64,000 bases of DNA from Pegoplata infirma (lineage: Eukaryota > Arthropoda > Insecta > Diptera > Anthomyiidae): positions 132,866,671 through 132,930,670 of the forward strand of contig OY992540.1 of NCBI GenBank assembly GCA_963921195.1, read 5' to 3'. The translations under genes and the position numbers were made by a program. The notes under the pieces were generated by a model, which was not told where the DNA came from, searched no databases, and saw only the letters and a program-made list of their open reading frames with translations. Shown here piece by piece: positions 1 through 10,639 of the stretch (within the stretch, counting starts at the first letter, position 1; each line of letters opens with the position of its first letter).

Positions 1-249
1 ACTGGATTTATATAGCAGTGGTAAATTCAATTCTGCTGTATGCAAACATTTTCTATTGGCCTGCTTAAGAAAATAAAGGGAACTGTGTCTTTATCACCAT
101 GGTACAGAGAATGGCATTGTATTAGAAATCCTCCTTCACCTTTTACCATTGGACATATTGGGTAGTCAGTATGCGGCAACGATCGAAATTCCACTAAATA
201 ACACACTGCAATGGAAGCAGCGATTGTGGCCACAGGGCAATCTTAGAGA

Positions 250-954
250 ATATAACAATACCACAAAATGTGAACTGTGCTCCCTCTATGAGCCTTTTTG
301 AGCACCACTTTACCACTATGGTACCATCCAGGAAGTCTTTGTTGAGGGGAATTCCGGGTAGTGGAACCTCCATAAATGTTTACACGGCTGGATCGAGGCT
401 GCACGAACAAGTGGGATTTGGGGTCTTTTCGGAGGAGCTTGGGTTGAGCCTGACTCGAAGATTGCCGGATCATTGCAGTGTGTATCAGGTAGAGATGCTG
501 GCAATAAAGGAGGTAGCTCACTTGTTGAGCTGCAATGTATTGTCTACAACTGCAGTCAACATCTATTCTGACATTCAAGCCGCGGTCAAGTCCCTGGAGT
601 CAATGTTTCTGAAAACAAGATGTTTGACATACGGCTCATAAGACTGGGAGCTACCTCACAGGTTCCAACAGATTTGGAATGTGTTGGTATGCCACTAGAA
701 ACTTGCAAGCAAAATCTAATCAAAGATGGGCGAATGAATGGACGTGTGAGACAACACGACGGATTTGGTCATCTCTTAATAAAAAGCGTTCAAGTGAGCT
801 TATATCGAGGGGAGATACCGACGGTGGTTGTTATAATTACCGGACACTGTCTTAAAGGGAAGAACGCAGAGCGGTTAAATCTGCCGTCGAATGACTTATG
901 TCGGAGTTGAATGGATGAAGAGGAGTTGGAAACTATCGAACACTTTATCTGCCC
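250..954 (+). pseudogene. RNase H domain fragment of a non-LTR retrotransposon, copy 1
   Basis: The + strand encodes a decayed RNase H domain of the kind found at the end of ORF2 in several non-LTR retrotransposon clades. The first conserved block reads NVYTAGSRLHEQ where the family has a TDGS core, so the first catalytic Asp is lost. A block with YQVEMLAIKE (the catalytic Glu) and one with NIYSDIQAAV (the second Asp) follow. After about position 615 the frame breaks. A later segment near 640-720 (SQVPTDLECVGMP) and a C-terminal segment near 865-950 (ERLNLPSNDLC, then HFICP) continue in other frames. Copies at 19515-20050 and 41480-42560 share these blocks. The gene is dead: it has lost a catalytic residue, carries frameshifts, and is cut at 955 by a MITE. 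The clade is not certain. The first 250 bases probably belong to the same element but show no recognisable domain. Confidence 0.85.
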
Positions 955-1630
955 CAGTTGGCAACGACCTCGAGCCATCCTCAGTGACGGAGCGGTGACA
1001 TGTCAGAGTCACTGCTGACATCCACAAGACATCTCTATGAACTGGGTTAAGGACAGTTTCATACAAATTTTCAAAATGTCCTCACTCAAAGTCAGCAGTG
1101 GTCAGGGCGGACCTTCTGGGGACATGTCACCTAAGACTTCTTTGGGGAAATGTCTGACGTAGGTCATGCGAAAATACAAAAAAAAGTTCGTATTTCCTTT
1201 AGTTTTTACTTTTATCCATTTTCCTTTATAAATTATTTTTCTCATATTTAGAAAAAAACTTTTCGCCTTTTTCCAGTTTATTAGTCCCACACCTAACTAC
1301 TTGTTCCATACTTTATTTTTAAAATTGTTTGTCTATTTATTACTTTTTTTCTACTTGTTAGATTTTGATTTTATTTTAAATAAATTGATAATGTTGCCAT
1401 TTTTTCTTGGAAATTGAAGAGTTGCCCAGATTTAAAATTCTAATTTAAAATACTGCTATTCTGAAGATATTTCCTTTTAGACGTCTTAGAGGAGTTGTCC
1501 ACATTCTTAAAGCAAACATTCAATTCTAACAATTTTAGGACATGTCATCAAGGATTACCTATGATTTGTCAGAACCTGGAGACATTTCCTCAAGGAATCA
1601 CTGTGGAAATTTCCTCACATTTTCCAACTG
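955..1630. mobile_element. MITE with CAGTTGG ends, copy 1, inserted in the RNase H fragment
   Basis: A 676-bp insert starts CAGTTGGCAACG and ends with CCAACTG. The same sequence occurs in reverse complement at 57385-58095, also inside a retrotransposon pseudogene. That pair defines both ends. It has no coding capacity. The retrotransposon C-terminal code (HFICP) stops at the left edge, and the matching downstream bases (GCCCGGCACTTTCTGGTC) resume shortly after the right edge. I could not resolve a clean target duplication, so the superfamily is open. Confidence 0.75.
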
Positions 1631-1758
1631 GGCCATTGCCCGGCACTTTCTGGTCAAAGACTTTTTTGTTGGCCACTTAGGCCTTTTTTAAAGGCCAGCC
1701 AACGATATATAATTTTGTACCGATATTCATTTGAATAGTTTTATAACAACAAAAATTG

Positions 1759-1773
1759 GTGTGTGTGTGTGTG
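1759..1773. repeat. GT microsatellite
   Basis: A short run of about seven GT units lies just before the foldback repeat. It is a simple sequence with no inferred function. Confidence 0.9.
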
Positions 1774-1812
1774 ATTTTTACACTAGTTAAAGATCTAACA
1801 AATGATAGGTCC

Positions 1813-2140
1813 AATTCGAAGATTCCATTTGTAGTTTGAAGATTCTATTTGTAATTTGAAGATTCTACTTGTAATTCGAAGATTCTATTTGTAATTCGAA
1901 GATTCCATTTGTAATTCGAAGATTCCAATTGTAATTCGAAAAAGATCAATGGGAATTCAGTTGATATTTTTCGAACTACAATTGGACTCTTCGAATTACA
2001 ATTGGATTCTTCGAATTACAATTGGAATCTTCGAATTACAAATAGAATCTTCGAATTACAAGTATAGAATCATCGAATTACAAGTATAGAATCTTCGAAT
2101 TACAAATCGAATCTGCGAATTACAAGTAGAATCTTGATCT
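1813..2140. repeat. Foldback repeat built of a 20-bp unit in two opposite arrays
   Basis: The left arm (about 1813-1945) repeats GAAGATTCTATTTGTAATTC with an exact 20-bp period for six to seven units. A 25-bp centre follows. The right arm (about 1970-2140) repeats the reverse complement. The whole block can fold into one long hairpin. The retrotransposon tail on both sides carries the same 33-bp sequence, as if that stretch was duplicated on insertion. It codes for nothing. Confidence 0.85.
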
Positions 2141-2449
2141 TTTACGTAATACATCTGTAAATGGTGTAGTTAAATATCTAACAAAGGATAGATCCAATCG
2201 GTCCATGTTTGGATTCCTAACCCATTTTTTCGGAAAACACTTGTGAAGGACTATAATTTTTTATTGTTGGTCTTACAAGGAAAGTCTCCTTGGTGTCAAC
2301 ATGGAATTGGTTGTATTTTGTAGAGCAGTAAAAAAAGAGCACGTACTTTCCAGTTTTTTTTCGGTTTCTTCTATATTATTCAAAGTAACTTACAAGGAAG
2401 GTCTTTCACAGGTCACCTACCGATTATCCTGAAACTTGAATATGTGAAT

Positions 2450-3103
2450 CATAGATGGGACTAATTAATTAAAGTGACCAATTAATTGATGGTTTAATTA
2501 CCATTTAATTGATGTCAATGGTAATGAAATTTTTTTCATTACCATTGGTTATATCAATTGTACCAATTAAATTACTTATCCATTTAATTACTAATGATAA
2601 TTAAAAAAAAAAAAAAATTACCATTGGTATGGCATCACTTAAAAAAAATAATTACCATTAGTAAAAGTCGTCACAATATTGTCCAAATCGTTAATATTTG
2701 GAAAAATCTGTTGTTTTTTGTTATATGGTGTTTTAGATTTTCACATTTTATAAACCAATCACACATTTGATTGCCTTTGTATAACACAATATTTGAAATT
2801 TTTATTTGAGTTTTGTTTTTTGTTTTTTGTCTTTAACATTTTCATATTTTTTTTGTAAAAACATACTTTGATGTTTAAATTTTTTACTTTTCAAAAAAAA
2901 AAAAAAAATGTGCAAACTAATGGTTTTGAAACCAATTATAATTGGTGTTTTTTAACAATTGGTGCATTTCATTACCATTAGTAATTATTTTTTCAATTAA
3001 AAAAATTTAATTACCATTAAATGGTAATGAAAATTTTTTAATTACCATTGATATCAACCAATGGTAATTAAATTTCAATGGTAATGAAAAATTCCCATCT
3101 ATG
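2450..3103. mobile_element. hAT-type MITE, 8-bp duplication ATGTGAAT
   Basis: Inverted ends CATAGATGGG and CCCATCTATG are flanked by a perfect 8-bp duplication, ATGTGAAT (2442-2449 and 3104-3111). The 8-bp length fits hAT transposition. The interior is non-coding and repeats the motif AATTACCATT(G/A) in both orientations, so the subterminal regions are rich in short inverted copies of one word. Confidence 0.85.
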
Positions 3104-3363
3104 ATGTGAATGAGGGGCAAAAATAAGAGTTACCTGTTTTTTTTTAGCTGCCCAATCTCATGTTTAAAAAAGGGTTGCTACCTTATGAAAAAATAAGCGC
3201 TTTCGGGAAAATCCGCATAAAAGCCGAAATAGGAGGAATTTCGCCAAACGAAATAATACGGGTCTGCTTAATTTTGATAGAGATTTTTATATATGATTTG
3301 GTGGTCGTACATATATACATCTCCATATAAACTAACCCAACGATTTTAAATTTTTGATAATAA

Positions 3364-3849
3364 CCCAGCAAAAACATGGTAATGAGTTGTGAAAAGTAAT
3401 CATTACCAAGTACATTATTTATAATGAGTACCCATTACCATTAACATTATTTTAAGCCCAAAAGTAACTACTTCTCAGTAATATGTTACAAAAGCACCTC
3501 TAAGTAATAATATCTTCTTGCACTTGCAGTTTTAACCTTTACAATTCAATTAACTTAAAAAGTACTTAAAAACTTAATAAAAATTACACAATTTTTAAGT
3601 TTTAGTAAAAACAAGTTAAGTTTTAAAAGTTTTAATTAACTAATTATTTTAATTCTTATTGGTAATGGGTTTTTACTCCTTATTTGTAATCCGAGGCAGT
3701 AACTACTTATTTATCTCCATACTCTTCACTAGTTATTTTTGTCTCACGCCCTTGTTAAAATAATTAGTGTTTCATTCAATAAGTAACTACTTATTAACAT
3801 CTGTTTCGGATTACAAAACCCATTACTAGTAATGCCAATTTTTGCTGGG
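3364..3849. mobile_element. Short inverted-repeat element with CCCAGCAA ends
   Basis: The left end CCCAGCAAAAACATGG and right end TTTTTGCTGGG are inverted. Inside, the words TAATGAGT and TAATGGGT are iterated. Elements with the same CCCAGCAA terminus but unrelated interiors lie at 55012-55569 and 59981-60823. No coding sequence is present and the target duplication is not clear. Confidence 0.55.
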
Positions 3850-4109
3850 AACGAACTTAACGAAGCCGAATTTGGAAACGGCCGATACGCCATTGGATAG
3901 ACCTTTAAAAAACCTTTCGTCCTGTATAAAATGTTCATATAGTTTCTTTTGACAAAATGGGAAAAATCCTCAAAAAACGAAAAAAAGTTTTTCCCTCTCT
4001 CCTCTGACCCGCTATATGTGAGATTGGGCAGCTAAAAAAAAGGTAACTTTATTTTCCTCCCCTCTTTCCCATATGCAAGTTTCAGGACAATCGGTGGGTG
4101 CCCTGTGAA

Positions 4110-4893
4110 TAGGGTTGCCAGATACTAGAAGTCAAATAACTGGATAATGGAAAATTTTCACCTGGATTTTGTTAAAGTAACTGGACCCTTATATAATTTT
4201 TTTTTTAATGATTTCAATCGATTTTCATATGTGGGATACATATTTTTATTTTGGACTAAATGGCCGTCTCTATTTGCTACGGCAAAATGTGCCTTTTTTA
4301 AGCATTTCTATTACTTTTTCGTCATCGGCCTGAGGATTGTTAGAGTATATTTTTCTTTTTAAATAACCCCAAAAATTAAGTCCAAAGTGGTCAAATCTGG
4401 AAATCTAGAAGGACAATTAAAATTTCCGGGACGTGAGAAGTCAAAAAAGAGCGACAACAATTGACCATCATTTGCAGATTTGACCCATCCATACATATTT
4501 TTGTGGGGTTATTTTAAAAGCAAAGTGTACGCCAAGAATCCTTAAATCATCGACGAGCTCATTGAAAAAATTCGTGCCGAAATCAACGCTAGACTGCAGT
4601 CTAGCCAGTCGACTGGCCGAAATGCTCGAAAAAGTTGTAAAAAAATTAGTAAAAATGCAGCAAAAAGAGCACATTTTCCGTATACAAAAGAGGCATTTAT
4701 GTTATATTTATAATTAATGTTTTATTCAAAAAGTAGTCCCAAAAAATTAAAAAAAATATTTAATAAAAAAAAAATAATTATTAAAATAAAAGAAATCCTT
4801 TTTCAACTGGAAAAATTATGTTTTAACTGGAAACTGGACCAGACCTCAAATAACTGGAAAATCCAGGCCATTCCAGGCCGTCTGGCAACCCTA
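4110..4893. mobile_element. hAT-type MITE, 8-bp duplication CCTGTGAA, carrying foreign transposase code
   Basis: Inverted ends TAGGGTTGCCAGA and TCTGGCAACCCTA are flanked by a perfect 8-bp duplication, CCTGTGAA (4102-4109 and 4894-4901). The TAGGGTTGCCAGA terminus is typical of hAT elements. Subterminal AACTGGA words are iterated near both ends. The middle holds a decayed mariner-type transposase fragment (4471-4717), which does not belong to hAT. Confidence 0.9.
4471..4717 (+). pseudogene. C-terminal fragment of a mariner-like transposase
   Basis: Translation shows a block DLTHPYIFLWGYFKSKVYA followed by IDELIEKIRAEIN and, after a frameshift, EMLEKVVKKLVKMQQ ending at a stop. This order (FLWGY-KSKVY, an IDEL helix, a MLEKV helix) is characteristic of the C-terminal part of insect mariner-like DDE transposases. 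There is one internal stop after about 24 codons and at least one frame change. The N-terminal DNA-binding region and the first catalytic residues are absent. It sits inside a hAT-bounded MITE, so it was probably captured or was present before the hAT ends enclosed it. Confidence 0.7.
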
Positions 4894-4916
4894 CCTGTGA
4901 AAGACCTTTCTTGTTA

Positions 4917-5730
4917 GACCGATCTAATTTTTGAAAGCGTATATAGAAACAAATAGAATCAAAAAATGTTTCTATAAAAAACAATGGTTAGGTTTATGAT
5001 AATTTCTCTTCAGGAAAAATGTTACAGCATCTAATTTTTTTTTATTAAAAAAATATCCCACAATTTGTGAATTTTTCTAAAACAAATCTCTCAGAATCTT
5101 TTATAGAAAAACATCTGAGAGTTTTCTATACAAAAAATGTCTTACAATCTATTAATTTTTATAGAAAAATAGTCTCCGTATTATTCTATAGCAAAATCTT
5201 TTAAAATCTGACAATTTTTCTTTAGAATAAAATTCTCATAATCTATGAATTTTCTATCGAAAAATGCCTCAGAATCTTGAGGTTTTTCAAAAAATGTCTG
5301 CATTTTTCTATAGCAAAATATATTAGAATCTGAATCTGCCCCAGAATTTAGAAAAAATTTCTCAAAATTTTCAAATTTTCTATCGAAAAATGTCTCAGAA
5401 TCTTAAAATTTTAGTCTCTAAATTAGAAATAAAGTCAAAACCTGGGTAAAAAGTACTACTATTTATTATAAAATCTAAAATATTTCTAGAAATTTTTGTA
5501 TCGAAAAAATTTTGGATTCTTAAAATTTTTTCCTTTAAAAACTGTTCTTAGTTTCTGAAACATTTTTTTTTTTAAATTCTTAGAATCCGCTGTTGTAATT
5601 AAAAAAATCCAAATCGAAAAAGGGGCCCAGGTGCCGGGTAAGTATATATACAGCCATACTAGGTGCCTTCCACTAACAAGTCGTTGTTAAATCATTGCGT
5701 CAAAATTTCCATTCGAAAAAAAATATGTAA
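4917..5730. repeat. Degenerate copies of the 35-bp palindromic repeat, then unassigned sequence
   Basis: From about 4940 to 5590 the words TCTCAGAATCT, TTTTCTATAG and AAAAATGTCTCAGAAT recur at irregular spacing. They are diverged forms of the unit that makes the array at 21120-24370. From 5590 to 5730 I see no gene and no clear repeat. Confidence 0.6.
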
Positions 5731-6234
5731 AACAAGTAAAAAAGTTAAATTCGGCCTTGCCGAATGTAGTAATACCCTCCAATTTCAAAAAGATTATTGC
5801 AAAAAACTTTATTTAAAAGGAAATTACTTTTGAAAAAATAAGTTTTTTTTTTTTGGAAAAAAAATTCCTTAAAAAAAAATTTTGGTAAAAAAAAAATCCG
5901 CGATTTTTTTTTTTTGTCAAAAAATATGTTTGTACTTGTTTAAATACCATTTGGTGTTCACATATGTCAACCAGAAGCCGAATTAAAGCATATTCTATTT
6001 TTAGGTTTTGTTAAATGTACTGAAATTTTTGAGGTGTGATTACATTTTCGTTCATAACTTTTGAACCGCTGAACCGATATCGCTCAAATGCAATACCAAA
6101 CTTCTCGGGAGAACTTGCAATAAATATGTTAAGTTTCAGTCATCTCTGTACAATATTTTGTCAGTGACAGCATTTTCCACAGACAGACAGACGGACATCG
6201 CTAGAATGTCTTAAAATCGATCGGGCATCATGAA

Positions 6235-8057
6235 CAGGCGCGGATCCAGAAATTTAATTTGGGGGGGAGATTTTTTTTTTACCCAAAAAAAAATTTAAGG
6301 CTATCGGAAGGCAATAAAGTTTGCTTTGAAGGGGGGAGGGGGGTGTTTTTTTTTTTAATATTGTTAATATTCAGTAACAAACTGAAAACCAAAAAAAAAA
6401 AAATATTTTTTAAATGTATGTTATGCAGACAAATACATAAAAACTTTAGAATTAAGTTATTTTATTCTCAGATCGTATTTTCTGTAGAAAGCTCTCATAT
6501 TCAGAAACACATTTCCTATAGAAAAATTCTCAGAATCTTCCAACAGAAAAATTTTCAGATTCTGAGAGATTTTTCACACAAAAAAATCTAAGGTTCCGAT
6601 ATATTTTTCTATAGAAAAATTTTAAACAGTTTTCCTACACTCAAAATAATAACTCTGTTAAATAACAGAAAAACTCTGCTAATTTAACAGAGTACACCAT
6701 ACTTTTCCAGCTAACAACATTTCTTGGTAATTTTACCAAAAACTCTGTAAAATGATTTTGACAGAAAAAAACCTGTTAATTTACAGAGCTTTTAGTAAAA
6801 TGTTGGTTAAATATGAAAGCTTTTTTACAGAGAAAACTCTGTAATTTTACCATAAAACTCTGTAAAATGATTTGGACAAAAAAAACTGTTAATTTACAGA
6901 GTTTCTAGTAAAATATTGGTTAAATAAACCACCATTTAGCAAGGAAAACTATGAAATTTATATATATTTGATGCAAAAAAAAATTTACAGAAAAAACTCT
7001 GTAAATTTACAGAGTTAAGTTAAATGCATGTTAATTTGCAAAATTTTTATAAGATTTCTGAAAAATAAATTTTGATAACTTTTTTGGCTACTTTTTCAAA
7101 TTTTTCTCAAAAAAAAAAAAAAATACAGATAAAATTTTGATGTTTGGTAACAAAAACAAAAACTACTCAAAACAGAAAACTTTTTTGATTATAAAAAAAT
7201 ACGAAGTATTTTGCTTAGATCTGTATATTAGCAGGAAACTCTGTTAATTATCTGTAAAATTAAGATTACAAAGTAAACAGTAATTTAACAGAGGAAACTT
7301 TGTTTTTTTGTCACAACAAAATACAAAGTTTTTTCTTTAAATCTGTATTTTGACAGAAAACTCTGTCAAATATATGTTGAATTGAGATTACAGTCATTTT
7401 ACAGAGTATTTTACAGAGTTATTATTATGAGTGTACAAAAAAACATAGATTTTTGTAAGCTTTTCCTATAGAAAAATTCACATATTCTAAAAGCTTTTTC
7501 AAACAGAGAAATTCTCATATTATTATATTAAAAAATTCAAAAATTATGCTATATATTTAACTCTGGTTCTAAAACGTTTTTCCTGAAGAAATGTGATCCG
7601 ATTCTGAGATGTTTTCTTGCAGAAAATTTTTTTGTAGATTCTAAAACATTTTTTCTTAGAAAAAATCTCAGTTGCCGAGGAATTTTTTTCTATAGAAAAG
7701 ATATAAGGCATTTTTCCTAAAATTTGAGGTAATTTTTCAATCAAAAAAGTTCTTACATTCAGAGTCAAATAAATATCAAAATATTTTCTAAAGATAAACT
7801 CTGAAATTCTGAGCCATTTTTCTATAAAAAATATTTGAGAAATTACTTTTCCCTTAGAAAATTAATGCCATTTATACTTCTCCTAAGGATTTTTTACATC
7901 CTGGTTATTTTCTTTTTATCTTTGTTACTTTCCCTTCCTTTTTTCTCTTCTCCCTTCCTTTTTTCCTTTTTTTTTCTTTTCTTTTCTTTCCTTTTTTTTT
8001 TTAATTCGTTTTGGGGGGGAGAAATCTCATTCTCCCCCCCCCCTGGATACGCGCCTG
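6235..8057. mobile_element. hAT-type MITE, 8-bp duplication ATCATGAA, filled with palindromic repeats
   Basis: Inverted ends CAGGCGCGGATCCAG and CTGGATACGCGCCTG are flanked by a perfect 8-bp duplication ATCATGAA (6227-6234 and 8058-8065). G-runs follow each end. The interior at 6480-6635 and 7436-7830 consists of diverged 35-bp units with TTTTTCTATAGAAAAAT and TCTCAGATTCT. A TA-flanked MITE lies within. The C+T-rich tract at 7900-8005 yields only a low-complexity ORF. Confidence 0.9.
6638..7433. mobile_element. TA-flanked MITE, CACTCAAAA ends, interior of ACTCTGTAAATTTACAGAGT words
   Basis: The ends CACTCAAAATAATAACTCTG and its near-complement on the right are flanked by TA on each side. The TA duplication and short terminal repeat fit Tc1/mariner-type MITEs. 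The interior repeats ACTCTGT and ACAGAGT at least fifteen times in both orientations, so the terminal sequence is echoed throughout the element. Confidence 0.85.
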
Positions 8058-8166
8058 ATCATGAATATATGGGATCGGGCATCATGAATATATGGGGTCC
8101 CAGACCGATATTTCGATGAGTTACAAACGGAATGACAAACTCTATCACTAAGTGGAGGGTATAAAA

Positions 8167-8449
8167 ACACTCAGATTGTGGGCCCCTAGCCCATGTGGAG
8201 CCCCTAGGCAGTTGCCTACTTTCCCTTAAGGGTAGTCCGGCCCTGACTAGGGAGACTTCCCTTTTCAGTCACAATGCAATTTCTTTTTGAACAGTAAAAA
8301 AAGTGCTAAATCTAGCACTTAAAGTGCTTTCTTGGAAAAATAAATGCTAAATCTAGCACTAAAATTGCTAAAATGCCAACACTGCAAAAAAAGGGGGGAT
8401 CATTAAAAATGAGTAAGAAATTGATTTGTTAAAAAAAAAGAGAAAGAGA
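8167..8449. mobile_element. Solo ends of two hAT elements and one PIF-like element
   Basis: GGGCCCCTAGCCC followed by GTAGTCCGGCCCTG (to about 8246) looks like the right end of a hAT whose left half is missing. It abuts ACTAGGGAGACTTCCCTT, the right end of the PIF family seen intact at 13231-13715. At 8295-8383 the palindrome AGTGCTAAATCTAGCACT is duplicated and the segment ends TGCCAACACTG, another hAT-like terminus. From 8384 to 8449 nothing is recognised. Confidence 0.5.
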
Positions 8450-10314
8450 GTGATTATTAAATGGAGATAATGGAGACTTGCTAAATACAAGTGTTATTAA
8501 ATAAAACAACAAAACAAACAAAAAAAATACAACTTGTTAAACCTCTTTTGAAAATACACACCTGCGAGCTCCCTTTTCAATGAAAAGGGAATAAAAGAGT
8601 TTTTTTTGTTGTGTAAGTGGGGAGAGTGAGATTTTGTTTAGAGATTTTTATTTTAAATGGTTTTGTGTAGACTTTTCGGGTTTGTATGTTTATGGGTTTT
8701 TCCTATTATTCTTACTTCTTGTTATACATACCGAAATATTGTGAATGGGGAGCCAGCCAGCTAGCTAGCTAGCTAGCCAGTCAGCCAAAGTAGTTTTGTT
8801 GTATATCTGGTGTGTTTTGTATGTATGGAGCCCTACCTTCTCTACTACCTCCACACTATACAATACAACTCATTGATATTAAGCATTTAGTCTTTAACAT
8901 TCTCTTGATTCTGCGCGATCGTTTAACGCGTTTTTTTTTTGTTGCTGGTTTAAATTTTGTTAAAAAAAAAAATTATATATTATTTTTTTGTTAATAACGT
9001 TAACGTTTTTTTTTTTGTATAAAGAAAAAAAAATATATTAGCCATTGTTTGTTACCCTCTGCTGAGAGATTGTCAATTTTTTTAAAAAGGGCTGACATAA
9101 GATATTTAAACAACAATAAGAATAAATAAATAAATTGTTTATTAAAACAAAAAAAGGAGTGATTAATTAAAACGAAATTAAAGTGGCCATATTTAGCAAA
9201 TGATATTTAAAGAATAATTTTAAAGAAAAATAAAAAAATTGTGATTTTTTGTTTTTAAAAGAAAAATAAATTAAAAGGCCATAAAGTGAATTTTTGAAAA
9301 AAAAAATTATTAAATCTTTAAAGATTTTTGTATAAAAAAAAATATATTGATCTAAATTGATTATTGAAAAGTAGTAGAAAAAAAACGCCAATTGATTTTT
9401 TTAAGTAAAAGAGATTTAAAGAGTTCTTTTGTTTTCGCTCTTTCTCTCCATTTTCTGGTCTCCATTAAGAAGAAAATGAAGTGTAAAATTGTAAATTAAA
9501 GCAAAAAAAAAAAAAAAACAAAACAATAAAAAATAAAGAAAACTTGCAAAAAAAAAAGAAGAAAAATAGAAAGAAAATTAAAAAAAATATATAATTTATA
9601 AAAAGAAGTGATCATTAACCTTTTAGTTTACAGAAAAAAAAAACATCTGTTCAAATGTGAAAAAAAAGGAAGAAAAGAAGAAAGATAAATTAAGAAACAA
9701 AAATAGAGATAAAAAAGTGATGCCATAAAAAAATCATAAAAAAAAAATTCTAAAATTTTTTCTAAATAAAAAAATACTCTACCCAAGTGCCAAATTTTTA
9801 TAAAAATTAAAATAAAAAAACAAAAAACTAAAAAAAAAATTAAATAAAAATTACCTGCGAAAAAATCTAAAAATTCTAATTTGTTAAAAAAAAATATTTA
9901 AAAAAAATGTTGTAACAATTCTAAGAATCCAAAAAGTTTTAATTAAAATCTTCACCACAAAAAAAAGTCTTCCTAAAAACACACTGAAAAATTATAAATA
10001 AAATTTATTCATACAAAGCGCGCGCCTATTTTTATCTGGATTTCATCATCATCATCAGCACAAAACGTCAGTCGTCGTCATTCCGCGTTTTTCGCGCGGC
10101 TCCCGCCCCTGTCGCTTTCTCTGCTCATCTATGTGTTGTTGAATTATATTATTATTATAAAATTTCTTAGAAAACACTTTTAAAATTAAAAGAGCAAAAA
10201 AGACCACAAAAAAAAATTGGATTTTTTTTTTTTTATAAATTTATCTCTCTTGTGATTTTGCTTATCTTGTCGTGTTGTGTTTTTTTTGTTGCTGTTTAAT
10301 TATCATAATTACGC
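8450..10314 (+). promoter_or_regulatory. Putative host-gene upstream region and 5' leader
   Basis: This 1.9-kb stretch carries none of the repeat families found elsewhere. It has long A-rich and T-rich runs, an AGCC/CTAG repeat, and a G+C-richer island at about 10015-10120 with GCGCGCGCC, CGCGTTTTTCGCGCGG and a CATCATCATCATCAG run. It immediately precedes the exon at 10315. I infer promoter and untranslated leader from position and lack of transposons. I cannot place a transcription start. Confidence 0.4.
8751..8787. repeat. AGCC/CTAG tetranucleotide repeat
   Basis: A run of AGCC units passes into CTAG units and back to AGCC and AGTC. It is a compound tetranucleotide microsatellite in the putative leader region. 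Confidence 0.9.
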
Positions 10315-10423
10315 ATGAAAAATATTACCAGCTCAGGCACTTGCGGCAGTGGTTTGCTGCAATTGCAAAATAATCTGGTGGTCAGTCATCAATTGGAAAA
10401 TGGTGATGATGCCAAACAAAAAG
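10315..10423 (+). CDS. First coding exon of an unidentified host gene
   Basis: The exon starts at ATG 10315 and encodes 36 codons plus one base (phase 1), ending at AAG before a GTAAAA donor at 10424. The peptide begins MKNITSSGTCGSG, continues LLQLQNNLVVSHQ and ends with GDDAKQK. Its composition is balanced, unlike the K/I/F-rich chance ORFs elsewhere, and codons such as GGC, CTG, CAG-type and GTG are frequent against a 70-75% A+T background. An in-frame TAA lies nine bases upstream of the ATG, which fixes the start. If unspliced, the frame would run ten more codons to a stop. There is no signal peptide or membrane segment. I do not recognise the family. No downstream exon in matching phase was found in the window, so this exon would open an intron of more than 53 kb. 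Confidence 0.6.
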
Positions 10424-10639
10424 GTAAAAATAATAAAATTTATCATTTTTAAAAAAAAATATTCTTTTAGTAATTTTTTATTTAAAGATAAAATCACTAA
10501 CCCTCGATATACAAGATTCTCACGGTACTGCGAATTAGCTTCCAAATGAAATAAGTCCCAATCAAATAGGACCCAAAAAAAATTATCTTTAAAAACTGAA
10601 ATAACTTCCGAAGAAAAAACGAAATAAGTCCCTACAAAA
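10424..10639. other. Start of intron, no feature recognised
   Basis: The stretch begins with the donor GTAAAAATAA. It contains A-runs and AAATAAGTCCC-like words that recur twice (10550 and 10625), but no coding sequence or clear element boundary. Confidence 0.4.

Larger units (their letters stand above)
1631..2230 (+). mobile_element. 3' remnant of the RNase H retrotransposon, with a foldback insertion
   Basis: The sequence after the MITE continues the retrotransposon: the segment near 1637-1665 matches the equivalent part of the copy near 42402-42425. The 3' untranslated motif GATCCAATCGG recurs at about 2190, in the third copy near 42510, and in a related form near 26500. A near-copy of about 33 bp containing GTTAAAGATCTAACAAA lies on both sides of the foldback array (1782-1814 and 2166-2198). 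Confidence 0.6.
2393..4913. mobile_element. PIF/Harbinger-like MITE with three nested insertions
   Basis: The ends are inverted repeats beginning CAAGGAAGGTCTTTCACAGG on the left and its complement on the right. Both are flanked by TTA (2390-2392 and 4914-4916). A 3-bp TTA or TAA duplication is characteristic of the PIF/Harbinger superfamily. A compact relative of 371 bp at 50061-50431 shows the shape without the inserts. The extra length here comes from the elements at 2450-3103, 3364-3849 and 4110-4893. No transposase is present. Confidence 0.75.
5731..8166 (+). mobile_element. DINE-1/Helentron-like element family A, copy 1, split by a hAT
   Basis: The element opens AACAAGTAAAAAAGTTAAAT followed by the hairpin TTCGGCCTTGCCGAA. 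It carries an ACAGACAGACAGACGGACAT block (the GTCY-type repeat on the other strand) and ends CTAAGTGGAGGGTATAAAAA. Copies recur at 13841, 43530 and 49665. The mix of terminal hairpin, GTCY microsatellite seed and GGGTATA ends resembles dipteran DINE-1/Helentron elements. A hAT at 6235-8057 divides it. It is non-coding. Confidence 0.65.

Noticed and set aside
7835..8119. A 94-residue frame with strings of F, L and S
   Set aside because: It comes from a T-rich and CT-rich tract inside a hAT element; it resembles a membrane segment only because of composition.
2277..8262. A single giant PIF element from the CAAGGAAAG end at about 2277 to the ACTAGGGAGACTTCCCTT end at about 8246
   Set aside because: The two ends belong to the same subfamily, but independent elements and host-like sequence lie between them and the left flank lacks a matching duplication; separate fragments are simpler.
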